Shown here: piece after piece, positions 16,446 to 25,815 of the stretch
Numbering within the stretch: the stretch's first letter is position 1
How the letters are laid out: every line of letters starts with the position of its first letter
DNA from: AWTP1-13 sp963797005
Lineage (GTDB): Bacteria > Pseudomonadota > Alphaproteobacteria > Rhizobiales > Hyphomicrobiaceae
DNA: 64,000 nucleotides
Direction of reading: 5' to 3'
Assembly: GCA_963797005.1 (NCBI GenBank)
Contig: CAWCOF010000009.1
Location: 496,001-560,000 of the forward strand
Translations under genes and position numbers: made by a program
The notes under the pieces: model-generated
The model's database searches: none
The model's input: only the letters and a program-made list of their open reading frames with translations
Told to the model about the DNA's origin: nothing

Positions 16446-17648
16446 ATGCGTATCCTTGTCGGCTCTGCGTATTTCGAGAGCCATCGCGGCGGCATTGAGA
16501 TTGTCGCCGGCCGCCTCGCGCGCGAATTCCGCCGCGCCGGCCATAGAGCCGCCTGGATGGCGGCCGACGCAACAAGCCCTCCGCCCTGCAACAGCGTCTG
16601 CGATCGGGCGGTGCCGCTCAAGGCCTTCAATAGTATGGAGCGGTGGCTCGGCATTCCGCTGCCGGTACCGGGCTTTGGCGCGCTAAGGAAAATCCGGCAG
16701 GAGGTGGCGTGTGCCGACATCGTGCACCTGCACGATGCGCTCTACCCCGCCAACATCGCCGCATTCGTGCTCGCGCGCCTAGCGGGCAAGCCGGTGGTGC
16801 TGACCCAGCATATCGCCACGGTGCCCTATCGCCATCCGCTGCCGCGCACGATCATGCGCGTGATGAACCTGCTGGTGACCGGCCCGATGCTGGCCGGTGC
16901 GGACCAGGCCGTGTTCATCAGCAACGCCACGGCCAAGGCATTTGCCAACGTCCACTACCGCCGGCCGCCACGCATCGTCTTCAACGGTATCGACACCGAC
17001 CTTTTTCGCCCCGCCGCGGATGCCTCCGAGAAGGCCCTCGCTCGCAAGCAATTCGGGTTGTCCGCGGATCGGCCGATTGCGCTGTTCGTCGGCCGCTTCG
17101 TCGAGAAGAAGGGGCTCGGCGTGCTGAGGCAGGCCGCGGCCCTCGGCACGGAGATCGACTGGGTGCTGGCCGGCTGGGGCAAGCTCGACCCGACGCAATG
17201 GGGATTGCCCAACGTCTTCGTGCGCGGCGGGCTCGACCAGGTGTCGCTCGCGCCGCTCTATCGAGCATCAGACGTGTTCGTGCTGCCGAGCACCGGCGAA
17301 GGTTTTCCGCTGGTGCTGCAGGAAGCCCTGGCCAGCGGCCTTCCGAGCATCTGCAGCACGGAGACGGCCCAGGCCGACGCCCGCTTGGCTGGTCTTGTGC
17401 AGCCCGTCGCCCTCGACGCCACAGATGTGTCCCGCAGCACCGCAGTGGTCCTGGCGGCCGTGCGCGAGGCGGTCGCGCAGGATACGCCCGAGCAGTCGCG
17501 GCAACGGTCTGAGCTCATGCGGGCCTGGTACAGCTGGTTGCGCGCGGCCGACGAGTACGGGGCGGTGTTCCGGCGGACTGTCCGCGAGGCCACTGCCTCA
17601 ACCGACACCGCACCGCATCCTCGGCCGGCAGAAGGTGTCGGGCAATGA
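16446..17648 (+). CDS. family 4 glycosyltransferase
   Basis: A 400-residue GT-B enzyme. N-terminal domain: MRILVGSAYFESHRGGIEIV (acceptor glycine loop) and ADIVHLHDALY. C-terminal donor domain: IALFVGRFVEKKGL and the EX7E block GEGFPLVLQEALASGLP. It likely transfers a sugar from a nucleotide donor to a lipid-linked intermediate. It begins three bases after the GT2 stop, and its TGA overlaps the GtrA ATG (ATGA). Confidence 0.92.
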   Translation: MRILVGSAYFESHRGGIEIVAGRLAREFRRAGHRAAWMAADATSPPPCNSVCDRAVPLKAFNSMERWLGIPLPVPGFGALRKIRQEVACADIVHLHDALYPANIAAFVLARLAGKPVVLTQHIATVPYRHPLPRTIMRVMNLLVTGPMLAGADQAVFISNATAKAFANVHYRRPPRIVFNGIDTDLFRPAADASEKALARKQFGLSADRPIALFVGRFVEKKGLGVLRQAAALGTEIDWVLAGWGKLDPTQWGLPNVFVRGGLDQVSLAPLYRASDVFVLPSTGEGFPLVLQEALASGLPSICSTETAQADARLAGLVQPVALDATDVSRSTAVVLAAVREAVAQDTPEQSRQRSELMRAWYSWLRAADEYGAVFRRTVREATASTDTAPHPRPAEGVGQ

Positions 17649-18127
17649 GCAGAGTGGTGCCAGACCAGACCAAGCCGGAGAACACTTTCGTCTCGACGAC
17701 GATCGAACGCTCGGAAAGCTTGCCCATGACCGCCATGCCCATGACCGCCACGAATTTTCGGTATCTGGCCGTGGCGGCGAGCTGTGCCATCGCTCACAAC
17801 GCGACGATGATCGCAGGCGACCTAGCAGGGCTGCATTACCTGCAGAGCACGATCATCTCGTTCGTCCTGGTCGGCTTGTGGGGCTATGCGCTGCACGTGC
17901 GCTTCACGTTTCGTGTGCCCGCATCCGCCGGCTCCCTGACGCGATACGCGTTGGCCATGGCGGGCAACTGCCCGCTATGGATCGCCCTGATGTTCGTGCT
18001 GTGCGACCTGATGGGCGCCTCCGTCGCCATCGCTGCGCCGGTGGCGACGGGAGTGCTCTTCGTCTGGAATTTCGCCGCCAGCCGCTGGGCCATAACCGGC
18101 CGACTTCTCCTGGGAGGGACCCGCTGA
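17645..18127 (+). CDS. GtrA family membrane protein
   Basis: A 160-residue protein with four predicted helices (YLAVAASCAIAHNATMIAG, TIISFVLVGLWGYALHV, LAMAGNCPLWIALMFVLCDL, VAIAAPVATGVLFVWNF). FVLVGLWGYALHVRFTF matches the GtrA N-F/Y-x-x-xR-xF-x-F pattern. GtrA proteins flip or position polyprenyl-linked sugars used by GtrB-like synthases, which fits the GT2 gene in the same operon. The start is fixed by the ATGA overlap with the preceding gene. Confidence 0.87.
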   Translation: MSRVVPDQTKPENTFVSTTIERSESLPMTAMPMTATNFRYLAVAASCAIAHNATMIAGDLAGLHYLQSTIISFVLVGLWGYALHVRFTFRVPASAGSLTRYALAMAGNCPLWIALMFVLCDLMGASVAIAAPVATGVLFVWNFAASRWAITGRLLLGGTR

Positions 18128-18816
18128 TGACGGAGCAGAAGGCAGCCGGTGTGATGGGTCCGTCGCTCGAGGAGGTGGCGGACATTCTCTCCCGACACGT
18201 CCCACTCTATCGATGGCGGCGACCCGCCTATCAGACCGCGATGTTCCGCAGCCTGCATCGGATTTGGGACTCCTCGCACAAGACCGTGCTCGACGTGGGC
18301 GGCGGCACCGGCATTGTGGCTCACACCATGCGAGCGCTGCTGCCGGTCGATCGTGTCGCCTCCGTCGACGTGGCAAACCGCTACCTGGAGGGCCTCGACG
18401 TCGAAAGCGGTGTGTACGACGGCAAGACGCTGCCGTTCGCCGACGGCAGCTTCGACTGCGTCGTCATGTGCAACGTGCTGCACCACGTCCCGGTGGCCGC
18501 GCGTGGCGCCCTTCTCATGGAATGCGGGCGCGTAGCAAAGAGCGGCGTTATCTACATCAAGGATCACCTGGCGGAGAGCGCGTTCGACCAATTCCGCCTG
18601 GCCGGCCTAGACCTCATCGGCAACCTTCCGTTCGGCGGCATGGTCGCGGCGACCTATCTCTCGCGGCAGCAGTGGCTGGAGGTGGCCGATCAAGCGGGCT
18701 TCTCCATCGGCGCCTGGGAGCCCGACGTCTATCGGGGCGGCCTGATGCGGGGCCTCTTCCCGAACCGGCTCGAGGTGCTGATGAAATTGATGCGGAACCC
18801 CGCGCCCCAGGCCTAA
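18127..18816 (+). CDS. class I SAM-dependent methyltransferase
   Basis: A 229-residue methyltransferase: motif I VLDVGGGTGIVA, acidic motif II SVDVANRYLEGLDV, motif III DGSFDCVVMCNVLHHVP. The lack of a signal and its position as last gene of the glycan operon suggest methylation of a sugar, lipid or quinone-like intermediate. Its ATG overlaps the GtrA stop (TGATG). Its 3' end overlaps the convergent membrane-protein gene by four bases. Confidence 0.9.
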   Translation: MTEQKAAGVMGPSLEEVADILSRHVPLYRWRRPAYQTAMFRSLHRIWDSSHKTVLDVGGGTGIVAHTMRALLPVDRVASVDVANRYLEGLDVESGVYDGKTLPFADGSFDCVVMCNVLHHVPVAARGALLMECGRVAKSGVIYIKDHLAESAFDQFRLAGLDLIGNLPFGGMVAATYLSRQQWLEVADQAGFSIGAWEPDVYRGGLMRGLFPNRLEVLMKLMRNPAPQA

Positions 18817-20615
18817 GACGCCGGTGGCTTGCCGACCACGACGTGCTCTCTACCGCAGCCCAGCTTCCCCATCGTCTCGCGTAGTGCCTTCGCGCGGCTC
18901 ACTGCGACAGGCGGCATGCCGGGCGCAAGCTGCAGGCCGAGCCGTGCGGCGTCCTCCTCATCGAAGATGGCGACGCGATAACGGCCACAGATCCGAGCCA
19001 GCTGCTGCTCCTTCAGGGACGCGAGGTCGAGCACCTTCGGTGAGGCGCGCAGGAACGGATCGTTGCGCACCAGATCGACGCCGTACCAGACGTTGCTGGC
19101 ATCGACGATGACCACATCCTGCTTCGCGCCGGCGATCGCGGCGCTGGCCGCGGCGTAAGGGCGGATCAAGGCATAAGCTTGTGTCAACCGCCACGGCAGC
19201 AGCACCAGCACCGCAAACGCTGTGGACAGCACCAGCGCCGTCGCCAGTTGCTTGCGTACAGGAGCTGTCGAACGATCGGTCAGCCAGATCCAGCCTTGTG
19301 CCGCCAGCAGCGCGAAGCTGCCCAAAAGGCCGTGCAGGTAGCGGTAGCCCCAGCCGTGACCCTGGAACGGCATGAGCACCAGCACCGCCGCCAAGGTCAG
19401 CACGACGCCCAGCGCGAGTTGCAGGGACAGTGCACTCCGCCCGCGGCCGACGAGCACGCCGACGAGCGCCAAGGGAAGCATCAGCGGAGCCTGCCAGGCG
19501 AGAAAGCGCAGCAGGTTGGTGCCCATCAGGACGAAGTTCGACGTGCCCAGGTCGGCCATCTCGGCAATGCGCTGGAGGAAATTGCCAAGACCCACATCTG
19601 CCGAGGGCTCGCCGGTGCTCGCAGACCGGAGCAGCAGGCTCCAGTACAAGACCCAGAACAGGCCGATCGCGCCGTAAGCGCCGCCGTAGAAGGACGCCAG
19701 CCGCCATCGCCGCGTCAGGACCAGAGAGGCAAGAAAGGGCGCTGCAAACAGCGGGTGGAACACGACCTGGTGCAGGCCGCAGGCGATGAAGGCCACGGCC
19801 ACCGCCATGGCGTGGGACGGCCATGTGCCGGGCAGGAAAAGCCACAGCCAGACGAGGTTCAGCGCCAGATGCGCCGTCATGGCGTAGGGCGTCATCGCCG
19901 TGATCAGGAACTGCGACGAGGTGGCAAGCAGCACGACACCAACGATGGCTGCATCCGGGCGGTCCGGCCAAAGGCGTCGCGCGATGCCAAACAAGGCGAG
20001 AAGCGACACGGCTGCGAGAGCTACGCCCGCCAACGCAGGCGAACCGAGCCACAGGAAACCGGCCCTCAGAACCGCGTTCATCGGCAGGTAGGACGAGACC
20101 CAGTAGGCATTGTCGGGGACCGGGAGCAAGAAGATCGGCTGCAGGCCGGGGACCAGGTCCCGCCACTCGGGCGCAACGGGCGCCAGCAGTTTGCCGGCCG
20201 CGATGATCTGGCTGTCGAACACGGCCATGAACTCGTCGAGCGACAGCGCGTAGTCCAGCTGAAGGAGGCGCGCGACGGCGTAGACCGTCAGGCAGACAAC
20301 GCCAATGCCTGCCCACAGGGTGGGGGCCGCGTGGCGCGATAGGAGCCAAGCCGGAACGGAACCGAAGTCAACGCGATTCGCGCGGAGGAACAGGTGTGCC
20401 ACCAGGAAGAAGACGGCGATGGCCAGCAGCACCGGCGCGTCCTGCGCGACGAGGTAGTGATGCGTGATCGGCGGCAGGCCGAACGGGAGAATGGCAAGCG
20501 CCAGCATGGCGAGCGCAATGGAGCCGCCAAGGGCCAGGCACCCGAACCGCACGATCCTCGCGGCCAACGCCGCCGGCGAGGCCTGCCACTGCTCGACAAT
20601 CGACATGGGCGGCAT
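18813..20615 (-). CDS. polytopic membrane protein, possible GT-C glycosyltransferase
   Basis: A 600-residue inner-membrane protein with about 11-13 helices and a soluble C-terminal domain of about 110 residues. The first loop contains LDYALSLDEFMAVFDSQII, an acidic DE pair where GT-C (family 39/PMT-like) enzymes hold catalytic residues; this is suggestive only. Convergent with, and overlapping, the glycan operon, so it may add or polymerise sugars. Start at MPPMSIVEQ is the first ATG; no strong ribosome site. Family not firmly recognised. Confidence 0.65.
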   Translation of the reverse strand: MPPMSIVEQWQASPAALAARIVRFGCLALGGSIALAMLALAILPFGLPPITHHYLVAQDAPVLLAIAVFFLVAHLFLRANRVDFGSVPAWLLSRHAAPTLWAGIGVVCLTVYAVARLLQLDYALSLDEFMAVFDSQIIAAGKLLAPVAPEWRDLVPGLQPIFLLPVPDNAYWVSSYLPMNAVLRAGFLWLGSPALAGVALAAVSLLALFGIARRLWPDRPDAAIVGVVLLATSSQFLITAMTPYAMTAHLALNLVWLWLFLPGTWPSHAMAVAVAFIACGLHQVVFHPLFAAPFLASLVLTRRWRLASFYGGAYGAIGLFWVLYWSLLLRSASTGEPSADVGLGNFLQRIAEMADLGTSNFVLMGTNLLRFLAWQAPLMLPLALVGVLVGRGRSALSLQLALGVVLTLAAVLVLMPFQGHGWGYRYLHGLLGSFALLAAQGWIWLTDRSTAPVRKQLATALVLSTAFAVLVLLPWRLTQAYALIRPYAAASAAIAGAKQDVVIVDASNVWYGVDLVRNDPFLRASPKVLDLASLKEQQLARICGRYRVAIFDEEDAARLGLQLAPGMPPVAVSRAKALRETMGKLGCGREHVVVGKPPAS

Positions 20616-20713
20616 CTTGGCGGCCTTCGGCAAGGTCCCCGGGGCCACCAAGCATAGGAAGAAGAGATTGCGGAAGGGTTCAGCTCAATGGGGGAACGGC
20701 GGTGCGCGGAAGC

Positions 20714-21334
20714 CTAGTCCCGGCCCGATTTGCGCAGCTGCACGTAGAGGGCGCCGGCGCCGCCATGATGGGGGGCAGCCTGCGTGTAGCCGAGCACGAT
20801 GGCGCGCAGGTCGGGCTCCGCCAGCCAGTCGGGCACGCTCTGGCGAAGCACGCCGCGCTGCGCTGCGCCCATCAGGGCGCCCAGGCGATCAGGTGGCGCG
20901 TCACCGCCCTTGCCGGTGATCACCAGCACGGTCCTGCAGCCGCGCGTCTGGGCATCGAAAAGGAATCCACGCAAGCGGGAGCGGGCATCGCGCTGACGCG
21001 CCCCGTGCAAATCGAGCCTCGCGTCGATGCCGACCCTACCCGCCGCGATCTGGCGAACCCTGCGGCGATCGAGGTCGGCCAGCGGCGGGACTTTGGGCGT
21101 GGTCCTGGCAGCCGGCTTCGGCGGCGGAGGATGTCGCGGCCTGGCGGCGTTGCTCTCTCCCTTCGGCTTCGCCTTGACGGGCGCCGCTACGCGCCTTTCC
21201 TGCGGGGTCTCGACGGAGGGAATGCGCGGCTTGGTTTTGACGGGCTCGACCGTGCGCGCGGCGTGTGACCAAAGATCCGCCTCGTCGGGGCCGATGGGCC
21301 GGCCGCCGCGACCGGGATCCCGAGCCCGGCTCAT
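20714..21334 (-). CDS. Smr domain endonuclease-like protein
   Basis: A 206-residue protein. The basic, proline-rich N-terminal 100 residues are followed by the Smr domain: IDARLDLHGARQRDA (LDLHG motif), VLVITGKGG (TGxG) and HHGGAGALYVQLRK. Smr domains nick branched DNA or cleave stalled-ribosome mRNA. Its ATG overlaps the mltA stop by four bases, so mltA and smr are co-translated, as in many alphaproteobacteria. Confidence 0.92.
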   Translation of the reverse strand: MSRARDPGRGGRPIGPDEADLWSHAARTVEPVKTKPRIPSVETPQERRVAAPVKAKPKGESNAARPRHPPPPKPAARTTPKVPPLADLDRRRVRQIAAGRVGIDARLDLHGARQRDARSRLRGFLFDAQTRGCRTVLVITGKGGDAPPDRLGALMGAAQRGVLRQSVPDWLAEPDLRAIVLGYTQAAPHHGGAGALYVQLRKSGRD

Positions 21335-22605
21335 TGCCGCGCCTTGCTGGCAGACACCTTGCGCGGCGGCGCCGCGTCCGCGGTGGTGGGTCGGTCGTTC
21401 GGCATGAGCACGATGAACTTGCCGGCGTGCTTGGTGACGCCGGCAAGCCGCCCCGCCGCATCGCCGGAGCCGAAGTAGATGTCGCCGCGCTCGGGCCCCT
21501 TGATGGCCGAGCCCACGTCCTGGGCCACCATCAGACGGTTGAACGCGCCGCCGTTGGCCTTGCTGACGTGCGTCATGCCGGCCGCGCTCACGTAGATGGG
21601 GAGGCCGAGCGCATGAAAGCTCGTATCCACGGCCAGGCTGCGTCCGGCCGTCAGCGGCACGTTCATGGCGCCGAGCGGCCCCTTGGCCTCGGCGCCCTTG
21701 ACCTCGCGGAAGAACACGAAGGACGCATTCTGCCACATGACCTTTCTGCCGCGCTCCGGCTCCACCTTCAGCCATCTTTTCAGCGCGCCCATCGATATCT
21801 TGTCGGCGGCGAGCAGGCCTTTTTCAATCAGGTAGCGGCCGATCGAGGAGTAGGGATGGCCGTTCTTGCCGTCATAGTGGAGGCGCACCGTGCTGCCGTC
21901 GGTGAGCTTGACCCGGGCGGAGCCCTGGATGTGCATGAAGAACGCCTCGACCGGGTCGGCCAGATAGAGGAGCTCGAGGTGGCGGCCCTTCAGGGCGCCC
22001 TGCTCGATCTGAGCGCGCGTGGCATAGGGCTCGACGCCCTTGGTGGTCTTGCGGGCATGCGTGAGCGCCGATCCCACGGTGCCGCGCCGCGTCTCGTCGA
22101 CCAGGTTCACCAGATCCGGCGGGCGCTTGTAGATCGGCGTCTGGAAGACGCCGTGGGGGGTGCGCGAGCCCTTCAGCACCGGCTCGTAGTAACCGGTGAG
22201 GAGACCTTGGGGGCCCCCGTGTGAAACTGCATATGGCGTGAAGAAGGTCTCGAAGAATACCTTGGCAGCCGCCTTGTTGACGGAGCCTTTGGCCTGCGCT
22301 GCCACGTTGCAGGCACCGACGAGCTGCGCCGAGGGCGGGGCGGCCTTGTCCGTGGCGCCGCGCTCTCGGGCCGCCGCCAGCACACGCTCACACGACTTGC
22401 GGAATGTCTTGAAGGCGGCCGCGTGGTCGTCGTCCGCCCACCGGGGCACCTGCGCGAATGTCAGCGGCTTGTAGGAGATGGCAGCCTTCATGCCCGGCCC
22501 CGGCTGCTTGGGCGGAGAGTTCGCTTCGCCGACGGATGCGACACTAGCAAGACCCACGGCAAGCGCCGCAACAGCGGTTGCCCGAGACACAACCCACGAC
22601 AACAC
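21331..22605 (-). CDS. mltA: membrane-bound lytic murein transglycosylase A
   Basis: A 424-residue exported muramidase. A GTG start after GGGGGAAG gives a signal peptide (LSWVVSRATAVAALAVGLAS...GEA). MltA barrel: LLTGYYEPVLKGS, VFQTPIYKRP, FMHIQGSARVKL, YDGKNGHPYSSIGRYLI. 3D domain: RLMVAQDVGSAIKGPERGDIYFG, containing the catalytic Asp. It cleaves peptidoglycan to 1,6-anhydromuropeptides. Standard origin-side neighbour of the Tim44-like, secB and smr genes. Confidence 0.94.
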   Translation of the reverse strand: MLSWVVSRATAVAALAVGLASVASVGEANSPPKQPGPGMKAAISYKPLTFAQVPRWADDDHAAAFKTFRKSCERVLAAARERGATDKAAPPSAQLVGACNVAAQAKGSVNKAAAKVFFETFFTPYAVSHGGPQGLLTGYYEPVLKGSRTPHGVFQTPIYKRPPDLVNLVDETRRGTVGSALTHARKTTKGVEPYATRAQIEQGALKGRHLELLYLADPVEAFFMHIQGSARVKLTDGSTVRLHYDGKNGHPYSSIGRYLIEKGLLAADKISMGALKRWLKVEPERGRKVMWQNASFVFFREVKGAEAKGPLGAMNVPLTAGRSLAVDTSFHALGLPIYVSAAGMTHVSKANGGAFNRLMVAQDVGSAIKGPERGDIYFGSGDAAGRLAGVTKHAGKFIVLMPNDRPTTADAAPPRKVSASKARQ

Positions 22606-22657
22606 TCCGGCTTCCCCCGTGTGCAAAACGCCGATGTCCGCGATATCCCCCCCGCGG

Positions 22658-23410
22658 CTAGTTTGCGGCTTGCGTGGCGACGAGCTTCCAGTTGGGATTG
22701 CGCGAGGCAACCTCGTGCGCGAACGTCCAGATGTCGGTGACCTCCTTGATCCGCTTGGGATCGCCGGCGGTCACCTCGCCCCCTTTGTCGCGGGTGGCCG
22801 AGATCAGCTCGCTCACGAATTTAACGCCCAGCTGCGCCATGCCGTTCTTCAGCTCGGCTTCGACGATGTCCGCCGATTTTATGCCGACGAAGCTCTGATC
22901 GATCTGCTCGCCGCGGCTCTCACGCTCGCTGATGGCACCGACGAAGCCGTCATAGACCTCGCGGCTGAGCAGGTCCTTCAAGGTCCGGCGGTTGCCCTCG
23001 GCGAAGGCCGTGACGATGAGCTCGTAGGCTGCGCGTGCGCCTTTGAGGAATTGGTCGGGATCGAACATGGGATCTGCGCGAATGATTCCGATGAGAGCCT
23101 CGGCGAGGCTGCCATTGCCCGCCGCCAAGCCCTTGGCGCGCTCCTCGATGGCGGTGCGCTCCTCCTGCTCGACCGCAGCGGACCGCACCTCGCCATCCTC
23201 ACGCTCCCGCCGCGGCAGCGTTATCACCTTGTCCTGCCCGACCACCTTGCCGTTGCTGCGCTGCCGGCTTGCTTCCTGCTGGGCCTTCAGGCGGTCGTAG
23301 CGGGTCTGCTCGTGACCGGTGCGGCGGCCGAGCACGCTGCGCAACTTCAGAAAGATCACAACCGCCAGAACCAGAAACAGTAGGGTGGTTAGGTCGATCC
23401 TGCCATCCAT
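22658..23410 (-). CDS. Tim44/TimA domain inner-membrane protein
   Basis: A 250-residue protein starting MDGRIDLTTLLFLVLAVVIF, one membrane anchor, then a charged linker and a C-terminal Tim44-like domain (FLKGARAAYELIVTAFAEGNRRTLKDLLS; IKEVTDIWTFAHEV; NWKLVATQ). The bacterial homologue of mitochondrial Tim44 (TimA) is typically next to mltA/smr and secB. Possible role in inner-membrane protein handling. Divergent from fxsA. Confidence 0.93.
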   Translation of the reverse strand: MDGRIDLTTLLFLVLAVVIFLKLRSVLGRRTGHEQTRYDRLKAQQEASRQRSNGKVVGQDKVITLPRREREDGEVRSAAVEQEERTAIEERAKGLAAGNGSLAEALIGIIRADPMFDPDQFLKGARAAYELIVTAFAEGNRRTLKDLLSREVYDGFVGAISERESRGEQIDQSFVGIKSADIVEAELKNGMAQLGVKFVSELISATRDKGGEVTAGDPKRIKEVTDIWTFAHEVASRNPNWKLVATQAAN

Positions 23411-23607
23411 CGCCGTGCTTTCGAGCAAGAGCCTCTGCTGACGCATGTAGGTCGCCGGGTCAACAACAACCAGACCCGCCGACGCCCAAACCGCAAGAAG
23501 GCGTCAAGGCTTGCCGCCGCCGCAGTGCAAATATTACGGCATTGCAAAGCACAAGCCAACCCGGACCGCTTCGTTTATCTTGGGGCGTGAACGCGGGAAG
23601 GAAGCGC

Positions 23608-24123
23608 ATGTTTCGCCTGGTGCTCGGCCTTGTTCTTGTCGGGCTGCCCCTCCTGGAGCTGGCGCTCCTTATCAAGACAGGGCAAGCCGTCGGTTTCTGG
23701 GCAACGTTTGCCATGGTGGTGGGCGCAGGGTTACTGGGCGCCTTCATCTTGTCTCGCGGGAGCCTGGGTGTGTTGCGCCGGACCACGCAGGCGCTCGAGC
23801 AGGGCCGCCCACCGGTTGCAGACGCGCTCGACGGCGCCTTCGTGCTGATGGCCGGGATACTGCTGATCACGCCCGGATTCGTAACGGATTTCCTTGCCCT
23901 GCTGCTGCTGATCCCGCCTTTGCGGCACGCGCTTGCGCGCTGGACGGTGCTGCGCGCAATCGGACGCGGCGGCGTGGCCGGACAGGGGTTCGGTGCCGAG
24001 GGTGGGGCGGCCGGCGGAGGCACGCAACCATCGCCCTCAGGCGGAGGCAAGGGGCCCGTTATCGAGGGCGAGTTCGAACGTCTGGGCGAGAAGCCGACCG
24101 ATCCGCAGTCGACGAAGCGCTGA
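23608..24123 (+). CDS. fxsA: FxsA family membrane protein
   Basis: A 171-residue protein with three helices: VLGLVLVGLPLLELALLI, FWATFAMVVGAGLLGAFIL, and the LMAGILLITPGFVTDFLALLLLIPP segment, which is the FxsA signature. The C-terminal tail is Gly-rich. E. coli FxsA suppresses F-plasmid exclusion of phage T7; in alphaproteobacteria the gene sits by secB, as here. Start at MFRLVLG, after GGGAAGGAAG. Confidence 0.93.
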   Translation: MFRLVLGLVLVGLPLLELALLIKTGQAVGFWATFAMVVGAGLLGAFILSRGSLGVLRRTTQALEQGRPPVADALDGAFVLMAGILLITPGFVTDFLALLLLIPPLRHALARWTVLRAIGRGGVAGQGFGAEGGAAGGGTQPSPSGGGKGPVIEGEFERLGEKPTDPQSTKR

Positions 24124-24218
24124 CGGTTGCGGCCCAGCCCGGCGTTGCCGCCCGCAGCGCGAACGTGCTAGCCAGCCTCGAGAAACACTCCCGTGGGAGC
24201 CACGAAAGGACCAGATCC

Positions 24219-24722
24219 ATGGCCGAGCCCGGTAACGGCAACATCGGTACGTCCCCGGTGGGGGAGACCACGCAGGTCCAGGTGCACGTGGCCGGCCAGT
24301 ACATCAAGGACCTTTCGTTCGAGAGCCCCAACGCGCGCAATCTTCTCAGCGGTCCTGGCGACCAGCCCTCGCTGCGCGTGGAGGTCTACGTCAACGCCGG
24401 CAAGGCGTCCGACAAGCGTTTCGAGAGCGCCATCCAGTTCAAGGCGCAGGCCACCAACAAGTCGGGCGTGATCTATGACCTCGAGCTTGTCTACGCCGGC
24501 CTGTTCGAGGTCGCCAACATGCCCGAGGAGGCGCTCGAGCCGTTCCTGCTCATCAACTGTCCGATGCTGCTGTTTCCCTTCCTGCGGCGGATTGTGGCCG
24601 ACCTGACGCGTGAAGGCGGCTTTCCCCCGCTGCTGCTCGACCCGATCGATTTCGCCGGCCTCTACATGCGGCGCCAGCAAGAGCAAGCGGCCGGCGGCAA
24701 GCCGCAGCCGGCAGTCAACTAG
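24219..24722 (+). CDS. secB: protein-export chaperone SecB
   Basis: A 167-residue tetrameric chaperone. VHVAGQYIKDLSFESPNA is the SecB N-terminal signature (IKDLSFE), followed by YDLELVYAGLFEV and NCPMLLFPFLRRIVADLT. It holds precursors unfolded and delivers them to SecA. The 3' end runs directly into a partial copy of the palindromic repeat. Confidence 0.98.
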   Translation: MAEPGNGNIGTSPVGETTQVQVHVAGQYIKDLSFESPNARNLLSGPGDQPSLRVEVYVNAGKASDKRFESAIQFKAQATNKSGVIYDLELVYAGLFEVANMPEEALEPFLLINCPMLLFPFLRRIVADLTREGGFPPLLLDPIDFAGLYMRRQQEQAAGGKPQPAVN

Positions 24723-24736
24723 AAGATCCATGATGT

Positions 24737-24776
24737 AGAGCAGGATTCACGCTTCAGCCGCCACGTTGCGGCTGGC
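24737..24776. repeat. partial copy of composite palindromic element (module 2)
   Basis: AGAGCAGGATTCACGCTTCAG followed by CCGCCACGTTGCGGCTG; it matches the left part of module 2 at 12479 with two differences over about 37 bases and then diverges. The right arm is missing, so this is a truncated relic. Confidence 0.75.
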
Positions 24777-24798
24777 GACGTGCCGATGACGGCAATCG

Positions 24799-24924
24799 CT
24801 ACTTTGCAAGGATCGTGAGGGTGATCAGGAAGACGAAAGCAGCCCCGACGACAATCATGTTCGCGCGATAAACCAGCCGTTCCGCCTGGCCGATCGTCAT
24901 CCATCGCGACAAGAATTGAGACAT
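24799..24924 (-). CDS. 41-residue single-span membrane protein
   Basis: A short reading frame with a strong ribosome site (GCGGAGAG, seven bases before ATG). The product begins MSQFLSRWMTIGQAERLVYR and continues with one hydrophobic helix (MIVVGAAFVFLITLTIL) ending AK-stop. The amphipathic, positively charged N-terminus followed by a single helix is the usual layout of bacterial small membrane proteins. No family is recognised. It lies alone between secB and cspA; coding status rests on the ribosome site and helix only. Confidence 0.6.
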   Translation of the reverse strand: MSQFLSRWMTIGQAERLVYRANMIVVGAAFVFLITLTILAK

Positions 24925-25053
24925 ACGCAAACTCTCCGCGACTGATACTCACACACGCCGCAAGCCGAGAAGACGCACGCAGCATCGCTGCTGACGCGAG
25001 GATCAAGATCCCGCATCAACAGCGATGTTATCGAATTGTGGGACGAGGGCCTG

Positions 25054-25266
25054 TTAGGCCTTCTCGATTTGCCCGGCCTGTTTGCCGCGGCCTCGACGGT
25101 CGTCCTCCAGCGTGAAGGTAACCTTGTCGCCTTCATTGAGCGAGCGGATACCAGCCGCCTCGAGGGCCGTCGCGTGGACGAACACGTCCTTCGAACCGTC
25201 CTCAGGCGTGATGAATCCGAAACCCTTGGCGCCGTTGAAGAACTTGACCGTTCCAGTGACTCTCAT
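25054..25266 (-). CDS. cspA: cold-shock protein, CspA family
   Basis: A 70-residue single-domain OB-fold RNA chaperone. RNP1 is KGFGFITPE, RNP2 is VFVHATAL; the first strand is GTVKFFNGAKG. GGAAAAGG precedes the ATG. The approximately 240-base region upstream on this strand has no gene and may hold the long leader typical of cold-shock genes; no structure is claimed. Confidence 0.97.
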   Translation of the reverse strand: MRVTGTVKFFNGAKGFGFITPEDGSKDVFVHATALEAAGIRSLNEGDKVTFTLEDDRRGRGKQAGQIEKA

Positions 25267-25815
25267 TGGGGTATGCCTTTTCCGTCGTGCGTTAAGTTAA
25301 GCCGGTCAATAACGGGCCCACGCTCGGCCCGGCAACTCAGGTTTGGCAAAGGCACTTGGCCGGTGATGGCGAGCGTCTGACCAAAAAATGAGGCACGGCC
25401 CACCATGGGTCGTACCGGCAGGCAAGATATGGGCTGCGTCGAGAGAAAGTACAAGCAAATCGTGAGCCCGCGCGTGCCATGTCCAGTAAATTCGTGACTG
25501 TTGGCGGCTAAACGCGTAGGTTGTGTGCGCGCTCCTTCTGGGCGCAGACGCAGCAGCACATCGTCCATGGCCTGGCGATAGCCCCTGGCCCGCTCACTCG
25601 ATGCCGCGTCTCTTGGGTGTGATCGGGGCTCGAGACATCGCGATCCGATCGCGGCTAGCACCCGTCATTCGATCACCGGTGGCTTCGGCATTTGTGTGTA
25701 GCCGCACACCGAGCCTCTGCAATGACCCGCCCCACGCCCGTCGGCCGCGCGACCCTTGCGGTCGGGGCTCATGCCCATTTCGCGGCAGCCGACACGTTTC
25801 GCCGCGTGACCCGCC
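25267..25815. other. gene-poor stretch between cspA and a small stress-type gene
   Basis: About 550 bases with no supported coding region on either strand. It must hold the promoter and leader of cspA (reading left) and the promoter of the 85-residue gene (reading right). No clear repeat, tRNA or terminator was seen. Confidence 0.6.
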
